From JALZKA01 sp963734015 (GTDB lineage Bacteria > Actinomycetota > Thermoleophilia > Solirubrobacterales > 70-9): DNA of 64,000 nt. The position numbers were made by a program, and so were the translations under genes. Within the stretch, counting starts at the first letter, position 1. Each line of letters opens with the position of its first letter. Under the pieces are notes generated by a model that was not told the DNA's origin, did not search any database, and saw nothing but the letters and a program-made list of their open reading frames with translations. The stretch spans positions 117,499 to 181,498 of the forward strand of contig CAVTFG010000006.1 in the NCBI GenBank assembly GCA_963734015.1, written 5' to 3'. Shown here piece after piece: positions 48,645 through 57,564 of the stretch.

Positions 48645-49460
48645 CTAGACGCCCTTGCAGGGCCCGTCGAGCGGCTTGACGACGCCCTTTAAGGGACGGA
48701 GCGAAATGCGCAGACGCTGGACGTTGTTGGCGTTGTTCACCTCGGCCAGGCGGTCGTCCGGATCAGCGATCGCGACCAGGCAGTAGCGCCCACGGCGCCT
48801 CCCGGTGACGTTCAGCTCCTGGCCCGGCGTGAACATGCGGTAGACGTCCGCCCACCCCACGGATATCCCGTGGGTCCCGTCGCTCCTCTGGCAGTTCTTG
48901 CTCGAGTAGAACCGCTCCGAGCCCGGCACCCCCGGCGGGAACACCTCCAGGTCGAAGACGCAGAACGACACCTTGTCGGACCTCGCGGCCACGCGTCCCG
49001 TTCGCTCGCGATAGAGCCTGTACAGCGCGAAGTCCCTGAAGTGGTAGTGGTTGTGCATCTCGTGGAAGTACATGCAGCCGACGTTTCTCGTCTCCGGGGG
49101 ACCGTCCGCACCACGTTCGAACTCTCCCGAACCGTTCGCGTCCGAGTAGACGTACTGATCGGCATCGAACCAGAGCTCGTTGTGGCTGGCGCAGCTCTCG
49201 GCCTCGAGGTCCGGCGAGATCTCGAGTGGGCCGCTGCCGATATTTGCCGTCGTGTGCGAGAACCGAAGGATTCGCCGTTTGCCCGCCTTGTCCAGCTGCA
49301 GTTCCTCGGGCGCGGGCACCACGAGATCGGGGAGCAGGGAGTCAGCCTCGTTCCCTGCGCCCGCTGAACGCGCGCCCAGGGACAGGGCGGTCACCGCGAA
49401 CAATCCCGCGACGAGGACCGCACCCGCGATCTTGAGCCGACCTGCACTGCCCGCCTGCAT
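48645..49460 (-). CDS. Secreted lysyl oxidase-like protein, copy 2
   Basis: 271 residues, signal peptide (IAGAVLVAGLFAVTALSLGARSAGA motif region), then the same domain order as copy 1: PDLVVPAPEELQL, FSHTTANIGSGPLEI, Cu motif HEMHNHYHF, cofactor Lys in KVSFC, Tyr in ADVYRMFTPGQ and the NNANNVQRLRI strand. The two proteins share motifs but are clearly diverged, so the duplication is old. They are read in the same direction and may be co-transcribed. Confidence 0.83.
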   Translation of the reverse strand: MQAGSAGRLKIAGAVLVAGLFAVTALSLGARSAGAGNEADSLLPDLVVPAPEELQLDKAGKRRILRFSHTTANIGSGPLEISPDLEAESCASHNELWFDADQYVYSDANGSGEFERGADGPPETRNVGCMYFHEMHNHYHFRDFALYRLYRERTGRVAARSDKVSFCVFDLEVFPPGVPGSERFYSSKNCQRSDGTHGISVGWADVYRMFTPGQELNVTGRRRGRYCLVAIADPDDRLAEVNNANNVQRLRISLRPLKGVVKPLDGPCKGV

Positions 49461-49557
49461 GCTCCCGGTGAGGCTACAGAAGGCTCATCAGCTTCTCGAA
49501 TCGCGGTGATCAGCAATTCCGATGGGGGTCCCGGGGCGCCGCCACTACCCTCGGATG

Positions 49558-50505
49558 ATGGATCGAAGATCGTGGACGCTGCTGCTCTGCCTCGCCGCGA
49601 TCTGGGGCGCCAGCTACATGTTCATCAAGATCGGCGTCCGCGACCTCTCGCCTTCGATGGTCTCCTGGGGCCGAATCGCTCTCGCCGCAGCTGTGCTGGT
49701 TCCGATCGCGGCTCTCCGCGGCCAGCTGCGGCTGCCGAACGTCCGCGTCTGGGTGGTCGTCGTGCTGGCGGCCGTCCAGGTCGCGGGGCCCTTCCTCCTG
49801 ATCGCCGAGGGTGAGGAGGAGATCGCCTCGGGGCTGGCCGGGATCCTGGTCGCCTCCACGCCGCTGTTCACCGCGCTGCTGGCGATCCGGCTCGACCACG
49901 AGGAGCGCTCGCACGGCGCCCGGATGTGGGGCATCGTCGCGGGACTGGTCGGCGTCGGCCTGCTCTTGGGAGTCGATCTGGGCGGAACGTCCGCCGAGCT
50001 CCTGGGCGGCGCCGCGATCCTCCTCGCGAGCCTCGGGTACGCGGTCGGCGCGTTCATCGCCAAGCACGGTCTGTCCGGGGCGCCTCCCACCGGGATCGCG
50101 GCCTGGGTCATGGTCGCCTCAACGGTGCTGCTGGCGCCGGCGGCGATCCTGACCGCGCCGTCCGAAGCTCCCGGGGCGGGCCCGGTGGCGGCCGTCGTCG
50201 CGCTCGGCGTTCTCGGGACCGGCGTCGCGTTCGCGATCTTCTACGACCTGATGGCGCGGGTCGGCCCGGCGCGCACGTTCGTCGTGACCTATCTCGCGCC
50301 GGCCTTCGCCGTCGTCTACGGAGCGACCCTGCTGGACGAGACGATCAGCGTCTCGACCATCGCCGGCCTGGCGCTGATCGTCGGCGGCTCGTACCTCGCG
50401 GCGGAGGGCCGGCTCCCCGGCTCACGCCGGAAGGCGGCTGACGGCCCGCCTCAGCCGTCGTCGGAGCCCGCGGTCGCGGCCAGCAGCGGCACGGCGACCC
50501 GGTAG
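49558..50505 (+). CDS. EamA/DMT-family transporter
   Basis: 315 residues with ten helices in two EamA repeats; the first has AAIWGASYMFIKIGVRDLSP and the repeat ends are ALLAIRLDHEERSH and VYGATLLDETIS, with the GLALIVGGSYLA helix last. Members export amino acids or other metabolites. ATG 49558 is preferred over ATG 49555 because a TACCCT box ends 6 nt before it. The tail overlaps the convergent dehydrogenase gene by 55 bp, and the last about 40 residues are unconserved. Confidence 0.87.
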   Translation: MDRRSWTLLLCLAAIWGASYMFIKIGVRDLSPSMVSWGRIALAAAVLVPIAALRGQLRLPNVRVWVVVVLAAVQVAGPFLLIAEGEEEIASGLAGILVASTPLFTALLAIRLDHEERSHGARMWGIVAGLVGVGLLLGVDLGGTSAELLGGAAILLASLGYAVGAFIAKHGLSGAPPTGIAAWVMVASTVLLAPAAILTAPSEAPGAGPVAAVVALGVLGTGVAFAIFYDLMARVGPARTFVVTYLAPAFAVVYGATLLDETISVSTIAGLALIVGGSYLAAEGRLPGSRRKAADGPPQPSSEPAVAASSGTATR

Positions 50506-51620
50506 CGCTGCGGCTCGCCGAGCGACTCGGCAAGGTCCTCCAGCACCTCGACCAGCAGGTCCGCGCCCAGCTCCCGCTGCCACTCGAACGGCCCTCGCGG
50601 ATGGTTCAGTCCCAGGCGCATCGCGGTGTCGATGTCGTCGGGCTTCGCGACTCCCTCCTCGGCCGCGAAGTTCGCCTCGTTCACGAGCTGGGCAACGATC
50701 CGCTCGACGATCGCGACGGGATCGGCCGGCCGGTGCCCCAGCTTGGGCTCGGGCTCGATCGGCCGCCCGGCCCGGTACTCGTAGAAGCCGGCGCCCGTCT
50801 TTCGGCCCAGCCGACCGGCCTCGACCATCTCCTCCTGGATCGGATGCGGCTCCCACCGCGGCTCGGGACGCTGGCGGTAGAACGAGCGCGCCACCTCGAG
50901 ATTCACATCGACGCCGATCAGGTCCATCAGCTCGAACGGGCCCATGCGGTAGCCGCCGCGCTCGCGCATCGCGGCGTCGATTTCGGCGTGGGTGGCGAAG
51001 CGCTCGCCCAGCATCCGCAACGCCTCGAGCGAGAACGGGCGGTTGCAGCGGTTCACGATGAAGCCGGGCGAGTCGCTGGCGCGCACGGGCTCGCGCTTCA
51101 TGTCGCGTGCCACGGCGGTCGCCCGCCGCAGCGTGTACTCGGAGGTGTACTCCCCGGCCACGATCTCGACCAGCCGCATCAGGGGCGGGGGGTTGAAGAA
51201 GTGCATGCCGCAGACCCGCTCGGGGGCTTCGACCGCGGCGGCGACCTCGGTGACGGGCAGCGAGGACGTGTTGGTCGCGAGGATCGCGTCGGTCCCGCAG
51301 GCCGCGGCGAGGCGGTCGAAGAGCGCCCGCTTGAGCTCCAGGTCCTCGGGCGCGGCCTCGATCACCAGCTCCGAGCCGGCGAGCTCGTCGACGCTCAGGG
51401 TCGTGCTGAGCCGGCCCGCGGCTGCGGCGGCGTCGCCGGCGCTCCAGAGACCGCGCCCGGCGCCCTTGGCGAGCGCTGCCTGAAGCCGGTCCGCCCCTGT
51501 GGCCAGCGCCTGCGGATCCGAATCGTGGAGCGTCACGTCGAAGCCGCCCAGGCAGCCAAGCTGCGCGATCCCGGCGCCCATCGTGCCGGCGCCCACGACC
51601 CCCAGGCGGCCGCCGTTCAA
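50451..51620 (-). CDS. 3-hydroxyacyl-CoA dehydrogenase
   Basis: NAD-dependent beta-oxidation enzyme, 389 residues. N-terminal Rossmann fold with GVVGAGTMGAGIAQ, ATNTSSLPVTEVA, the MHFFNPPPLMRLVEIV signature with catalytic His, then SPGFIVNRCNRP and two C-terminal helical domains (RMGPFELMDLIGVD; GRKTGAGFYEY). The second C-terminal domain makes it longer than the 280-residue form. It follows the crotonase gene by 3 nt in the fatty-acid operon. Confidence 0.93.
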   Translation of the reverse strand: MNGGRLGVVGAGTMGAGIAQLGCLGGFDVTLHDSDPQALATGADRLQAALAKGAGRGLWSAGDAAAAAGRLSTTLSVDELAGSELVIEAAPEDLELKRALFDRLAAACGTDAILATNTSSLPVTEVAAAVEAPERVCGMHFFNPPPLMRLVEIVAGEYTSEYTLRRATAVARDMKREPVRASDSPGFIVNRCNRPFSLEALRMLGERFATHAEIDAAMRERGGYRMGPFELMDLIGVDVNLEVARSFYRQRPEPRWEPHPIQEEMVEAGRLGRKTGAGFYEYRAGRPIEPEPKLGHRPADPVAIVERIVAQLVNEANFAAEEGVAKPDDIDTAMRLGLNHPRGPFEWQRELGADLLVEVLEDLAESLGEPQRYRVAVPLLAATAGSDDG

Positions 51621-51623
51621 CCC

Positions 51624-52391
51624 CTACCTGCCCCGGAAGTCCGGCCTGCGCTTGTCCAGGAACGCGCTCATTCCCTCGACCCGGTCCTCGGTCGCCATCG
51701 CCAGCTCATAGAGGCGCCGCTCCTGCTCGAGCCCGGCGCTCAACCCGGACTCGTCGGCCGCGAGCACCGCCTGCTTGGCGAGCTTCGCGGCGACCGGGGG
51801 CCCCGAGGCGACCACGCGCCCGAGGTCGATCGCCTCGTTCAGCCAGGCGCCGCCCTTCGAGATCCGGTTGACGATTCCCCATTCGAGGGCCTCCTGCGCC
51901 GAGAACCGCCGGCCCGTCAGCACCAGCTCCATCGCGCGCTGCTTGCCCAGGACCCGAACCAGCCTCTGCGTGCCGCCGCCCCCCGGGATGATCCCCAGCG
52001 TGATCTCCGGCTGGCCGAACTCGGCCGTTTCGGAGGCCACGATCATGTCGCAGGCCAGTGCGAGCTCGCACCCGCCGCCCAGCGCGAATCCGGAGACCCC
52101 GGCGATCAGCGGCGTCCGGCAGCTCGCCACGCGCTTCCAGAAGACGGAGGTCGGGTGGAAGAGCGCCTCGCCGAACGTCCGGTCGCGGAGCGCGCGGATG
52201 TCGGCGCCCGCCGCGAACACGTCGTCGCTCCCGGCCAGGACGATCGCGCGCACCTCGGGGTCGTGGTCGACCCGTTCGAGCGCGCCGCCCAGCTCGTCCA
52301 TCATCTCCGGCGACAGCGCGTTCCGGGCGTCCGGGCGGTCGAGCTGGAGCAGCGCTACGGCCCCATGGCGCTCCTCGTTCAGCAGCTCCAT
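51624..52391 (-). CDS. Enoyl-CoA hydratase
   Basis: 255 residues from ATG 52391, which shares its A with the acyl-CoA dehydrogenase stop. Crotonase motifs: ALLQLDRPDARNALS, the oxyanion hole GFALGGGCELALACDM, and the second catalytic stretch FGQPEITLGIIPGGGGTQRL with the usual Glu. Hydrates the 2-enoyl-CoA made by the dehydrogenase encoded before it and feeds the 3-hydroxyacyl-CoA dehydrogenase encoded after it. Confidence 0.93.
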   Translation of the reverse strand: MELLNEERHGAVALLQLDRPDARNALSPEMMDELGGALERVDHDPEVRAIVLAGSDDVFAAGADIRALRDRTFGEALFHPTSVFWKRVASCRTPLIAGVSGFALGGGCELALACDMIVASETAEFGQPEITLGIIPGGGGTQRLVRVLGKQRAMELVLTGRRFSAQEALEWGIVNRISKGGAWLNEAIDLGRVVASGPPVAAKLAKQAVLAADESGLSAGLEQERRLYELAMATEDRVEGMSAFLDKRRPDFRGR

Positions 52392-53557
52392 CACGAGTCG
52401 TACGGCAGGAACGCCGAGATCCCCGTCGCGTCCCGGCCGATGATCAGCTTCTGGATCTGGGACGTTCCCTCGTACAGGGTGGTGACCCGGGCGTCCCGCA
52501 GGTAGCGCTCGACCGGGTGGTCGTCCACGTATCCGGAGCCGCCGTGCACCTGGATCGCCGCGTTGGCGCATTCCACCGCCGACTCGGTGGCGTAGAGCTT
52601 GGCGATCGAGGTCTCGATCGTGGACGGCTTGCCCTCGTCCTTGAGGATCCCGGCTCGCCAGACCAGGAGCCGGGCGGCGTCGCGCTTGACGATCATGTCG
52701 GCGATCAGCTCCTGCACGAGCTGAAAACGGGCGAGCGGCACCCCGAACTGCTTGCGCTCGGTCGAGTAGGCCACGGACGCGTCCACGCAGCCGTCGCAGA
52801 TGCCGACGCAGCCGGCGGCGACCGAGTAGCGGCCCGAGTCGAGCGCCGACATCGCGACCTTGAAACCCTCGCCGACTTCGCCGAGCATCGCGTCGTCCGG
52901 CACCTCGACCCCGTCGAGCGCCAGCGAGGCCGTGTCCGAGGCGCGCAGTCCGAGCTTGCCGTGGATCTCCTGGGCGGAGAATCCGTCGCTCGCGGTCGGG
53001 ACCAGGAAGCAGGCGAGGCCCTTCGGCCCGGAGCCGGCCTCGGTCTGGGCGAAGATCAGGGCGACCTCGGCGAAGTTCCCGAGCGAGATCCACATCTTCT
53101 GCCCCGAGAGAAGCCAGCCCCCGTCCACCTTCTCGGCGCGCGTGCGGAGGCTGGCGGCGTCGGACCCCGTGTCGGGCTCGGTCAGGCCGAAGCAGCCCAG
53201 CGCCTCGCCGGAGCAGAGGCGCGGGAGCCACCGCTGCTTCTGCTCCTCGGTGCCCCAGCGCTCGATCGAACCGCAGACCAGGGAGGTCTGCACCGAGACG
53301 ACGGTGCGGGCGGCCGAGTCGCCCCGGCCGATCTGCTCCACGATCAGGCCGTAGGAGACGTAGTCCAGGCCGCGCCCGCCGTAAGCCTCGGCAACCGGCG
53401 CCCCCAGATAGCCCATCTCGCCGATCATCGACGCGAGCTCGCGGTCGAACCGCTCGGCCCGGTCGTTCTCACGCGCCCGCGCGACGACCTCGCGGTCCAC
53501 GAAGTCGCGCGCCGTCTCCGAGATCAGGCGCTGTTCGTCCGTCAGCTCCAGGTTCAC
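52391..53557 (-). CDS. Acyl-CoA dehydrogenase
   Basis: FAD enzyme, 388 residues. The start at GTG 53557 gives LELTDEQRLISETARDF, the normal N-terminus, and forms GTGA with the preceding stop. Motifs: CFGLTEPDTGSDAAS, KMWISLGNFAEVAL, ERKQFGVPLARFQLVQ, YVDDHPVERYLRDARV and the catalytic Glu region TTLYEGTSQIQKLIIGR. Short-chain or branched-chain specificity is possible. Middle gene of an operon of four: aminotransferase, dehydrogenase, hydratase, hydroxyacyl dehydrogenase. Confidence 0.94.
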   Translation of the reverse strand: MNLELTDEQRLISETARDFVDREVVARARENDRAERFDRELASMIGEMGYLGAPVAEAYGGRGLDYVSYGLIVEQIGRGDSAARTVVSVQTSLVCGSIERWGTEEQKQRWLPRLCSGEALGCFGLTEPDTGSDAASLRTRAEKVDGGWLLSGQKMWISLGNFAEVALIFAQTEAGSGPKGLACFLVPTASDGFSAQEIHGKLGLRASDTASLALDGVEVPDDAMLGEVGEGFKVAMSALDSGRYSVAAGCVGICDGCVDASVAYSTERKQFGVPLARFQLVQELIADMIVKRDAARLLVWRAGILKDEGKPSTIETSIAKLYATESAVECANAAIQVHGGSGYVDDHPVERYLRDARVTTLYEGTSQIQKLIIGRDATGISAFLPYDS

Positions 53558-54360
53558 GCCGGCTCGCCCGCGGTCGTGCCCAGCTCGGCGCTCACCGCGC
53601 GCTCGAAAGCCGCCCTCGCCTCCTCGGTCCGCGCCCCGGGCCATGCGAGCTCTCGTCCGTCGATGGCCGCGATCGGCTGGACCTCGCGCGTGGTCGAGGC
53701 CAGGAACGCCTCGGCGGCGGCCCCGAGGTCCGCGGAGTCGTAGATGCCCTCGGCGACGTCCAGCGCCGCGACGAGCCGGTTGCGGGTGATCGAGTCGAGG
53801 ATCGGGTTGTCGAGTGACGGGGTCTTGAGGACGCCGTCGGCGCCGGCCCAGAAGATCGTCGAGGTCGGCGGCTCGAGGACGGTCCCGTCGGGGGTCACGA
53901 ACACCGCCTCGTCGGCGCCACGCTCCTTTGCGATCCGCGTCGCGTGCATGTTCGCGCCGTAGGAGAGCGACTTCACGCGGTCGAGGATCACGCTCGGCTG
54001 GTAGGTCACCGTGGCCACGCTCACGCTCTCGGCGTGCGGTGCGACCGGCTCGATCAGCAGGATCCGCCGGCCGCCGCGCGTGGCAATCAGCCGGAGCTGG
54101 CCGTCGCCGTCGCCGTGCTCGGCCAGCAGCGGCTCCAGGTCGCGCTCGAACCCGTCCCGGTCGAGGGGCAGGGCGATCGCGGCGGCTGACCGGCCGAGGC
54201 GGTCGAGATGGTCGGCGAGCGCGAACGGGCGACCGGCGTAGAGGCGGATCACCTCGAAGACGCCGTCGCCGCGATAGAGGCCGTCGTCCGGCAGTGGGAG
54301 GACGGCTTCCGCGGTGGCCGTCACCGTTCCATCGACGCTTGCCAGTTCTCGTATAGCCAC
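53554..54360 (-). CDS. Class IV aminotransferase (branched-chain aminotransferase / ADC lyase family)
   Basis: PLP fold type IV enzyme, 268 residues. GLYRGDGVFEVIRLYAGRPFAL, the PLP lysine in DRVKSLSYGANM, the GADEAVFVTPDGTVLEPPTSTIFW region and the C-terminal phosphate loop LASTTREVQPI are present. It heads the fatty-acid operon, so a branched-chain amino-acid degradation role is reasonable, but 4-amino-4-deoxychorismate lyase cannot be excluded. TAAGGT lies 6 nt before its GTG start. Confidence 0.85.
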   Translation of the reverse strand: MAIRELASVDGTVTATAEAVLPLPDDGLYRGDGVFEVIRLYAGRPFALADHLDRLGRSAAAIALPLDRDGFERDLEPLLAEHGDGDGQLRLIATRGGRRILLIEPVAPHAESVSVATVTYQPSVILDRVKSLSYGANMHATRIAKERGADEAVFVTPDGTVLEPPTSTIFWAGADGVLKTPSLDNPILDSITRNRLVAALDVAEGIYDSADLGAAAEAFLASTTREVQPIAAIDGRELAWPGARTEEARAAFERAVSAELGTTAGEPA

Positions 54361-54584
54361 GGCGCGACCTTAGTACACGCGACCGCGAGGGCGCCCACGA
54401 ATCGGCGGCTACGACGGACGGTCACGTGGACCGGAGAACCGGCGCACGCATCGTTGGAACTAGGTATGTTCGCGCGCACAACGACCGGGGGGACTCCTCG
54501 ATTTCAGGTATGAACCGGCCGGTCAGCCAGGGACGGCACCGAATCGCCCAGGACGGGCTCCATCAACCGACTGAGTGAGCTCTT

Positions 54585-54590
54585 GGGAGG
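54585..54590 (+). promoter_or_regulatory. Shine-Dalgarno fixing the surface-protein start
   Basis: GGGAGG, 8 nt before GTG 54599. The 238-bp region upstream has a palindrome ACCGGCCGGT at 54514-54523 and TATGTT-like sequence near 54460, so this gene probably has a long leader, unlike most here. Confidence 0.55.
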
Positions 54591-54598
54591 GCCGACAG

Positions 54599-56026
54599 GT
54601 GCGAGGAAGACTGACGAGAATCTCGATCGCGACGGCTGTTGCCGCGTGCGTGGGGGCAGCGATGCTCCCCGCCGGCGCCAGTGCGGGACCGATCGATGAC
54701 GTGCTGGGCAACATCGAGCAGACGGTCAACGACACGGTGAACGGCCTGCTCGGCGGATCCGGGGGCGGCGGCACGCCGGCGCCCGCGCCGGCTCCGTCGG
54801 CCGGCGGATCCGCGCCGTCGCCCGCGGCGGCGGAGGTCGATCCGACGATCGGCGGAACCGATCCCCATGCGACGGGCACGGTGCTCGACGCGAACCTCGA
54901 GATCATCGACCTCACCCCGGGTGAGGAGGATGTGATCGTCGGTGAGTCGAGCGGCGAGCAGGACTCGGGCGGCGACTATCACGGACAGGTGATCCCGGTT
55001 TCGGCGCTCGGACTCGGCATTGCCGTCGTCCAGACCGACGAGGGCGAGTCCGCGCAGAGCCCGCTGGCGCCGATCAACGACATCCTGGACGAGATCTGTG
55101 CGGGCAGCGGGAACAACGTCTGCCTGAACGCGCTGGCGTTCAGCTCGGAAACCACGGACTCGGGTTCGAACAACGGGTTCGAGGCCGCGAGCGCCAACGT
55201 CGGCAATGGGCTCGTAACGGCCAACGCGCTGAGCTCGCAGGGGAACATCAACGAGGGCGGCGGCTGTCAGACCGCCTCCAGCTCGTCGGGCACCACCGCG
55301 GGCGTCGCGAACGGCGCGCTCAGCGTCGCCGCGCTCGAGTCGAGCTCGGATTCTCAGGCGTGCAACGACGGGACGGAGACCGCTCAGGGCGACTCCGAGG
55401 TGCTGAACCTCGGCGCGCTCGACGCGCTCGATCCGCTCGAGCTCTTGGGCTGCTCGTCCACCGATGTGGACGACGAGTTCGGGATTCCGGTGCTGCTGGA
55501 GGGCGTCTGCAACGGCGACGATACGAACGGCACCCAGGCGGAAGCTCCATACAACACCCGCAGGGCGCTCGGCATCGACGTCCTGCCGGGCCTCGAGGCC
55601 CTGGTGCCCGGCGCGGCCGGGCTGCTGGACGTGAACGGCTCGAGTTCGGAGTCGCTGGCGCAGGCGCCTGGCGATGACGGGCCGGAGTGCCCCGATGCGG
55701 GCAACCCCGATTGCCCGCCCGTGGACGAGTGCCCGGACCCGGACAATCCGGACTGCCCGCAGGGCGGGGATGACGAGTGCCCCGACCCGGAGAACCCGGA
55801 CTGCCCGGACATCGCGGTCAGCGCGGGTAATCCGAGCGGTCCCGGCGGCCCGGGTGGCCCCGGTGGCCCGGGTGGTCCGTCGGCCGACACGCCCGGCGAC
55901 GACAGCCTGGCGTTCACCGGCGCCGATGTGGGCGTCCTCGGCGCGATCGGGCTCGGCGTGATGGCGATCGGGCTGGCGCTGATGGCGCTCGCCGATCGTC
56001 GTCGCCGCCCGGCGAGCACCGTCTAA
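54599..56026 (+). CDS. Cell-surface protein with LAFTG sorting signal
   Basis: 475 residues. The signal peptide is RISIATAVAACVGAAMLPAGASA in essence, followed by a Pro/Ala/Gly linker, a Ser/Asn/Gly-rich region with paired cysteines, three or four ECPDPxNPDCP-type repeats (55684-55812), a collagen-like GPGGPGG run, then LAFTG, one helix (GVLGAIGLGVMAIGLALMALA) and a basic tail RRRRPASTV. That tail fits class E sortase substrates (LAxTG) of GC-rich Gram-positives, so covalent wall attachment is likely. The middle resembles chaplin-like or filament-type proteins only in composition. No sortase gene is in the window. Confidence 0.78.
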   Translation: MRGRLTRISIATAVAACVGAAMLPAGASAGPIDDVLGNIEQTVNDTVNGLLGGSGGGGTPAPAPAPSAGGSAPSPAAAEVDPTIGGTDPHATGTVLDANLEIIDLTPGEEDVIVGESSGEQDSGGDYHGQVIPVSALGLGIAVVQTDEGESAQSPLAPINDILDEICAGSGNNVCLNALAFSSETTDSGSNNGFEAASANVGNGLVTANALSSQGNINEGGGCQTASSSSGTTAGVANGALSVAALESSSDSQACNDGTETAQGDSEVLNLGALDALDPLELLGCSSTDVDDEFGIPVLLEGVCNGDDTNGTQAEAPYNTRRALGIDVLPGLEALVPGAAGLLDVNGSSSESLAQAPGDDGPECPDAGNPDCPPVDECPDPDNPDCPQGGDDECPDPENPDCPDIAVSAGNPSGPGGPGGPGGPGGPSADTPGDDSLAFTGADVGVLGAIGLGVMAIGLALMALADRRRRPASTV

Positions 56027-56029
56027 GGC

Positions 56030-56695
56030 GTGCTCAGGGAGATGGAACGGGACGGGCGCCTCGGAGCCCGTCCCGGCTCCGTCCGCCGCTCCGCGAGGGA
56101 GGATTGCGCCGCGCCCGACCGGCGCACGATCTGGAAGCGCCGCGCGGTGCTGATGGCCGTGATCGCGCTGATCGTCGCGATCCCGGTGGCGATCGCGCTT
56201 GGCGGTGGTGGCGACGAGCCCGACCCGGCGGCGGATCCGCCACAGGCCGCCGCGCCCGAGCTCGGCGAGGTCGACTCCAGCCGCAAGCTCGGGGTCGTGC
56301 TGAGGCTTCCGGACGGCTGGACCCGGAGGGACAAGAAGGACGTGGTGGCCTACCGGAGCGCCGACCGCAGCGTGCTGGTGGCGATCTCGGCGCCGGGCCC
56401 GGCCGGCGACGCCGACTCGATCCAATCCGCCGCCGTCGATGCGGTCAAGGGCCAGTACCGGGGCGTCGACGTCATCAGGACCTCCTCCCGCGGCAGGCTC
56501 GGGGGCCGGCCGGCGGAAACGGCCGCGATCGCGGCCCGCAACCCGAAGTCCCGCGACCCGGTCCGGATCCTCGCGTCGACCGCGAAGGGGGAGCGGCGGG
56601 CGTATCTCGTCGAGGTGTTCGCGGCCGGATCCGACCCGACGGCCGCGCTGATCCAGGCCCAGGCCGTGCTGAACGGCCTCCGGCTCAACGGCTGA
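56030..56695 (+). CDS. Single-pass membrane protein of unknown function
   Basis: 221 residues: a basic cytosolic N-terminus, one helix (AVLMAVIALIVAIPVAIALGG), then an extracytoplasmic domain with GVVLRLPDGWTRRDKKDVVAYRS that looks like a small alpha/beta fold of the PsbP/DUF1795 type, ending AVLNGLRLNG. It begins 3 nt after the surface-protein stop and may be coupled. The start at 56030 (GTG) or 56042 (ATG) cannot be separated. Function unknown. Confidence 0.55.
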   Translation: MLREMERDGRLGARPGSVRRSAREDCAAPDRRTIWKRRAVLMAVIALIVAIPVAIALGGGGDEPDPAADPPQAAAPELGEVDSSRKLGVVLRLPDGWTRRDKKDVVAYRSADRSVLVAISAPGPAGDADSIQSAAVDAVKGQYRGVDVIRTSSRGRLGGRPAETAAIAARNPKSRDPVRILASTAKGERRAYLVEVFAAGSDPTAALIQAQAVLNGLRLNG

Positions 56696-56725
56696 GGGCG
56701 GAGACTCTAAGGTAGGTCGCGGGCC

Positions 56726-57049
56726 ATGGAGTTCATTCTCATCTCGTTCGGGATGGTCGCGGTGCTCGTCGTCGTCCTGGTGCTGATCGCGCGCGCCTAT
56801 CCGGGCAGCGGCGCCGATCTCGTCGACTGGAAGCCGACCCGCTCGTACGAGGACGAGGCGATTCTGGAGATGGAGGACGTCCAGCAGATGATCGAGGCCC
56901 AGAACGTCTACCGGCGCAAGCGCGGCGCCCCTGAGCTGACCGAGGAGGACGCCCACCGGATGGCGCGCGAGGACGAGGAGCTGCGTGAGCGCGCCCGAGC
57001 CTCCTACGACCGCCGCCTCGACGAGCTCGAGGACGAGTTCGGGGCCTAG
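56726..57049 (+). CDS. Small membrane-anchored acidic protein
   Basis: 107 residues: one N-terminal helix (FILISFGMVAVLVVVLVLI) and a charged cytosolic helical part rich in Glu and Arg (DEAILEMEDVQQMIEAQNVYRRKRG, ARASYDRRLDELEDEFG), probably a coiled coil. A TAAGGT box lies 12 nt before the ATG. I recognise no family with confidence. Confidence 0.6.
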   Translation: MEFILISFGMVAVLVVVLVLIARAYPGSGADLVDWKPTRSYEDEAILEMEDVQQMIEAQNVYRRKRGAPELTEEDAHRMAREDEELRERARASYDRRLDELEDEFGA

Positions 57050-57060
57050 GAAGCCGCTTC

Positions 57061-57555
57061 ATGGCGCGGGCGCTGATCGTCGGCTGCGGCTGCCGCGGCA
57101 GGCTGCTGGGAGGGGGCCTCATGGCGGCCGGCTGGCAGGTGCGCGGCACGTCGCGCTCACCGGCCGGGCTCGAGGCGATCGCCGCGGCGGGCATCGAGGC
57201 GGCGGAGGCGGATCCCGACCGTGTCGGCACCGTGCTGGAGCTGGTGGACGACGTGGCGGTCGTGGTCTGGGCGCTCGGCTCGGCGACCGGCTCGCGCGAG
57301 CGGGTCGCGGCGGTGCATGGTCCCCGGCTCGAGCGGGCGCTGGAGCGCCTCGTGGACACGCCGGTGCGCGGTTTCGTCTACGAGGGCGCGGGCTCGGCGC
57401 CGGACGAGGTGCTCGCGGCGGGGGCCGAGCTGGTCGCCGGGGCCGGCGAGCGCTGGCGGATCCCGGTAGCGGTGGTCGATACGCCACCGGAGCCCTCTGA
57501 ACAGTGGGCGAGAGACGCCGGTGCCGCGGCGCGCGGGTTGCTCGGCCTCGATTGA
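57061..57555 (+). CDS. Rossmann-fold NAD(P)-binding-like protein, short
   Basis: 164 residues. It starts MARALIVGCGCRGRLLGGGL, a GxGxxG-type dinucleotide loop, followed by strands AGWQVRGTSRSP and VAVVVWALGSATG, and FVYEGAGSAP. This resembles the first half of NAD-dependent epimerases or YeeZ-like proteins, but the YxxxK catalytic part is absent and the protein stops early at an acidic, unconserved end. It could be a truncated or specialised binding protein. It starts 11 nt after the preceding gene. Confidence 0.55.
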   Translation: MARALIVGCGCRGRLLGGGLMAAGWQVRGTSRSPAGLEAIAAAGIEAAEADPDRVGTVLELVDDVAVVVWALGSATGSRERVAAVHGPRLERALERLVDTPVRGFVYEGAGSAPDEVLAAGAELVAGAGERWRIPVAVVDTPPEPSEQWARDAGAAARGLLGLD

Positions 57556-57564
57556 GGCCCCGGC

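Noticed and set aside
55681..55882. Short direct repeats that could look like a CRISPR-like or tandem array
   Set aside because: They encode ECPDPxNPDCP and GPG repeats in frame within the surface protein; there are no spacers.
54563..56956. A 797-codon minus-strand open frame across the surface-protein gene
   Set aside because: Arg/His/Gly/Asp-rich translation antisense to a protein with signal peptide, repeats and sorting signal; typical shadow.
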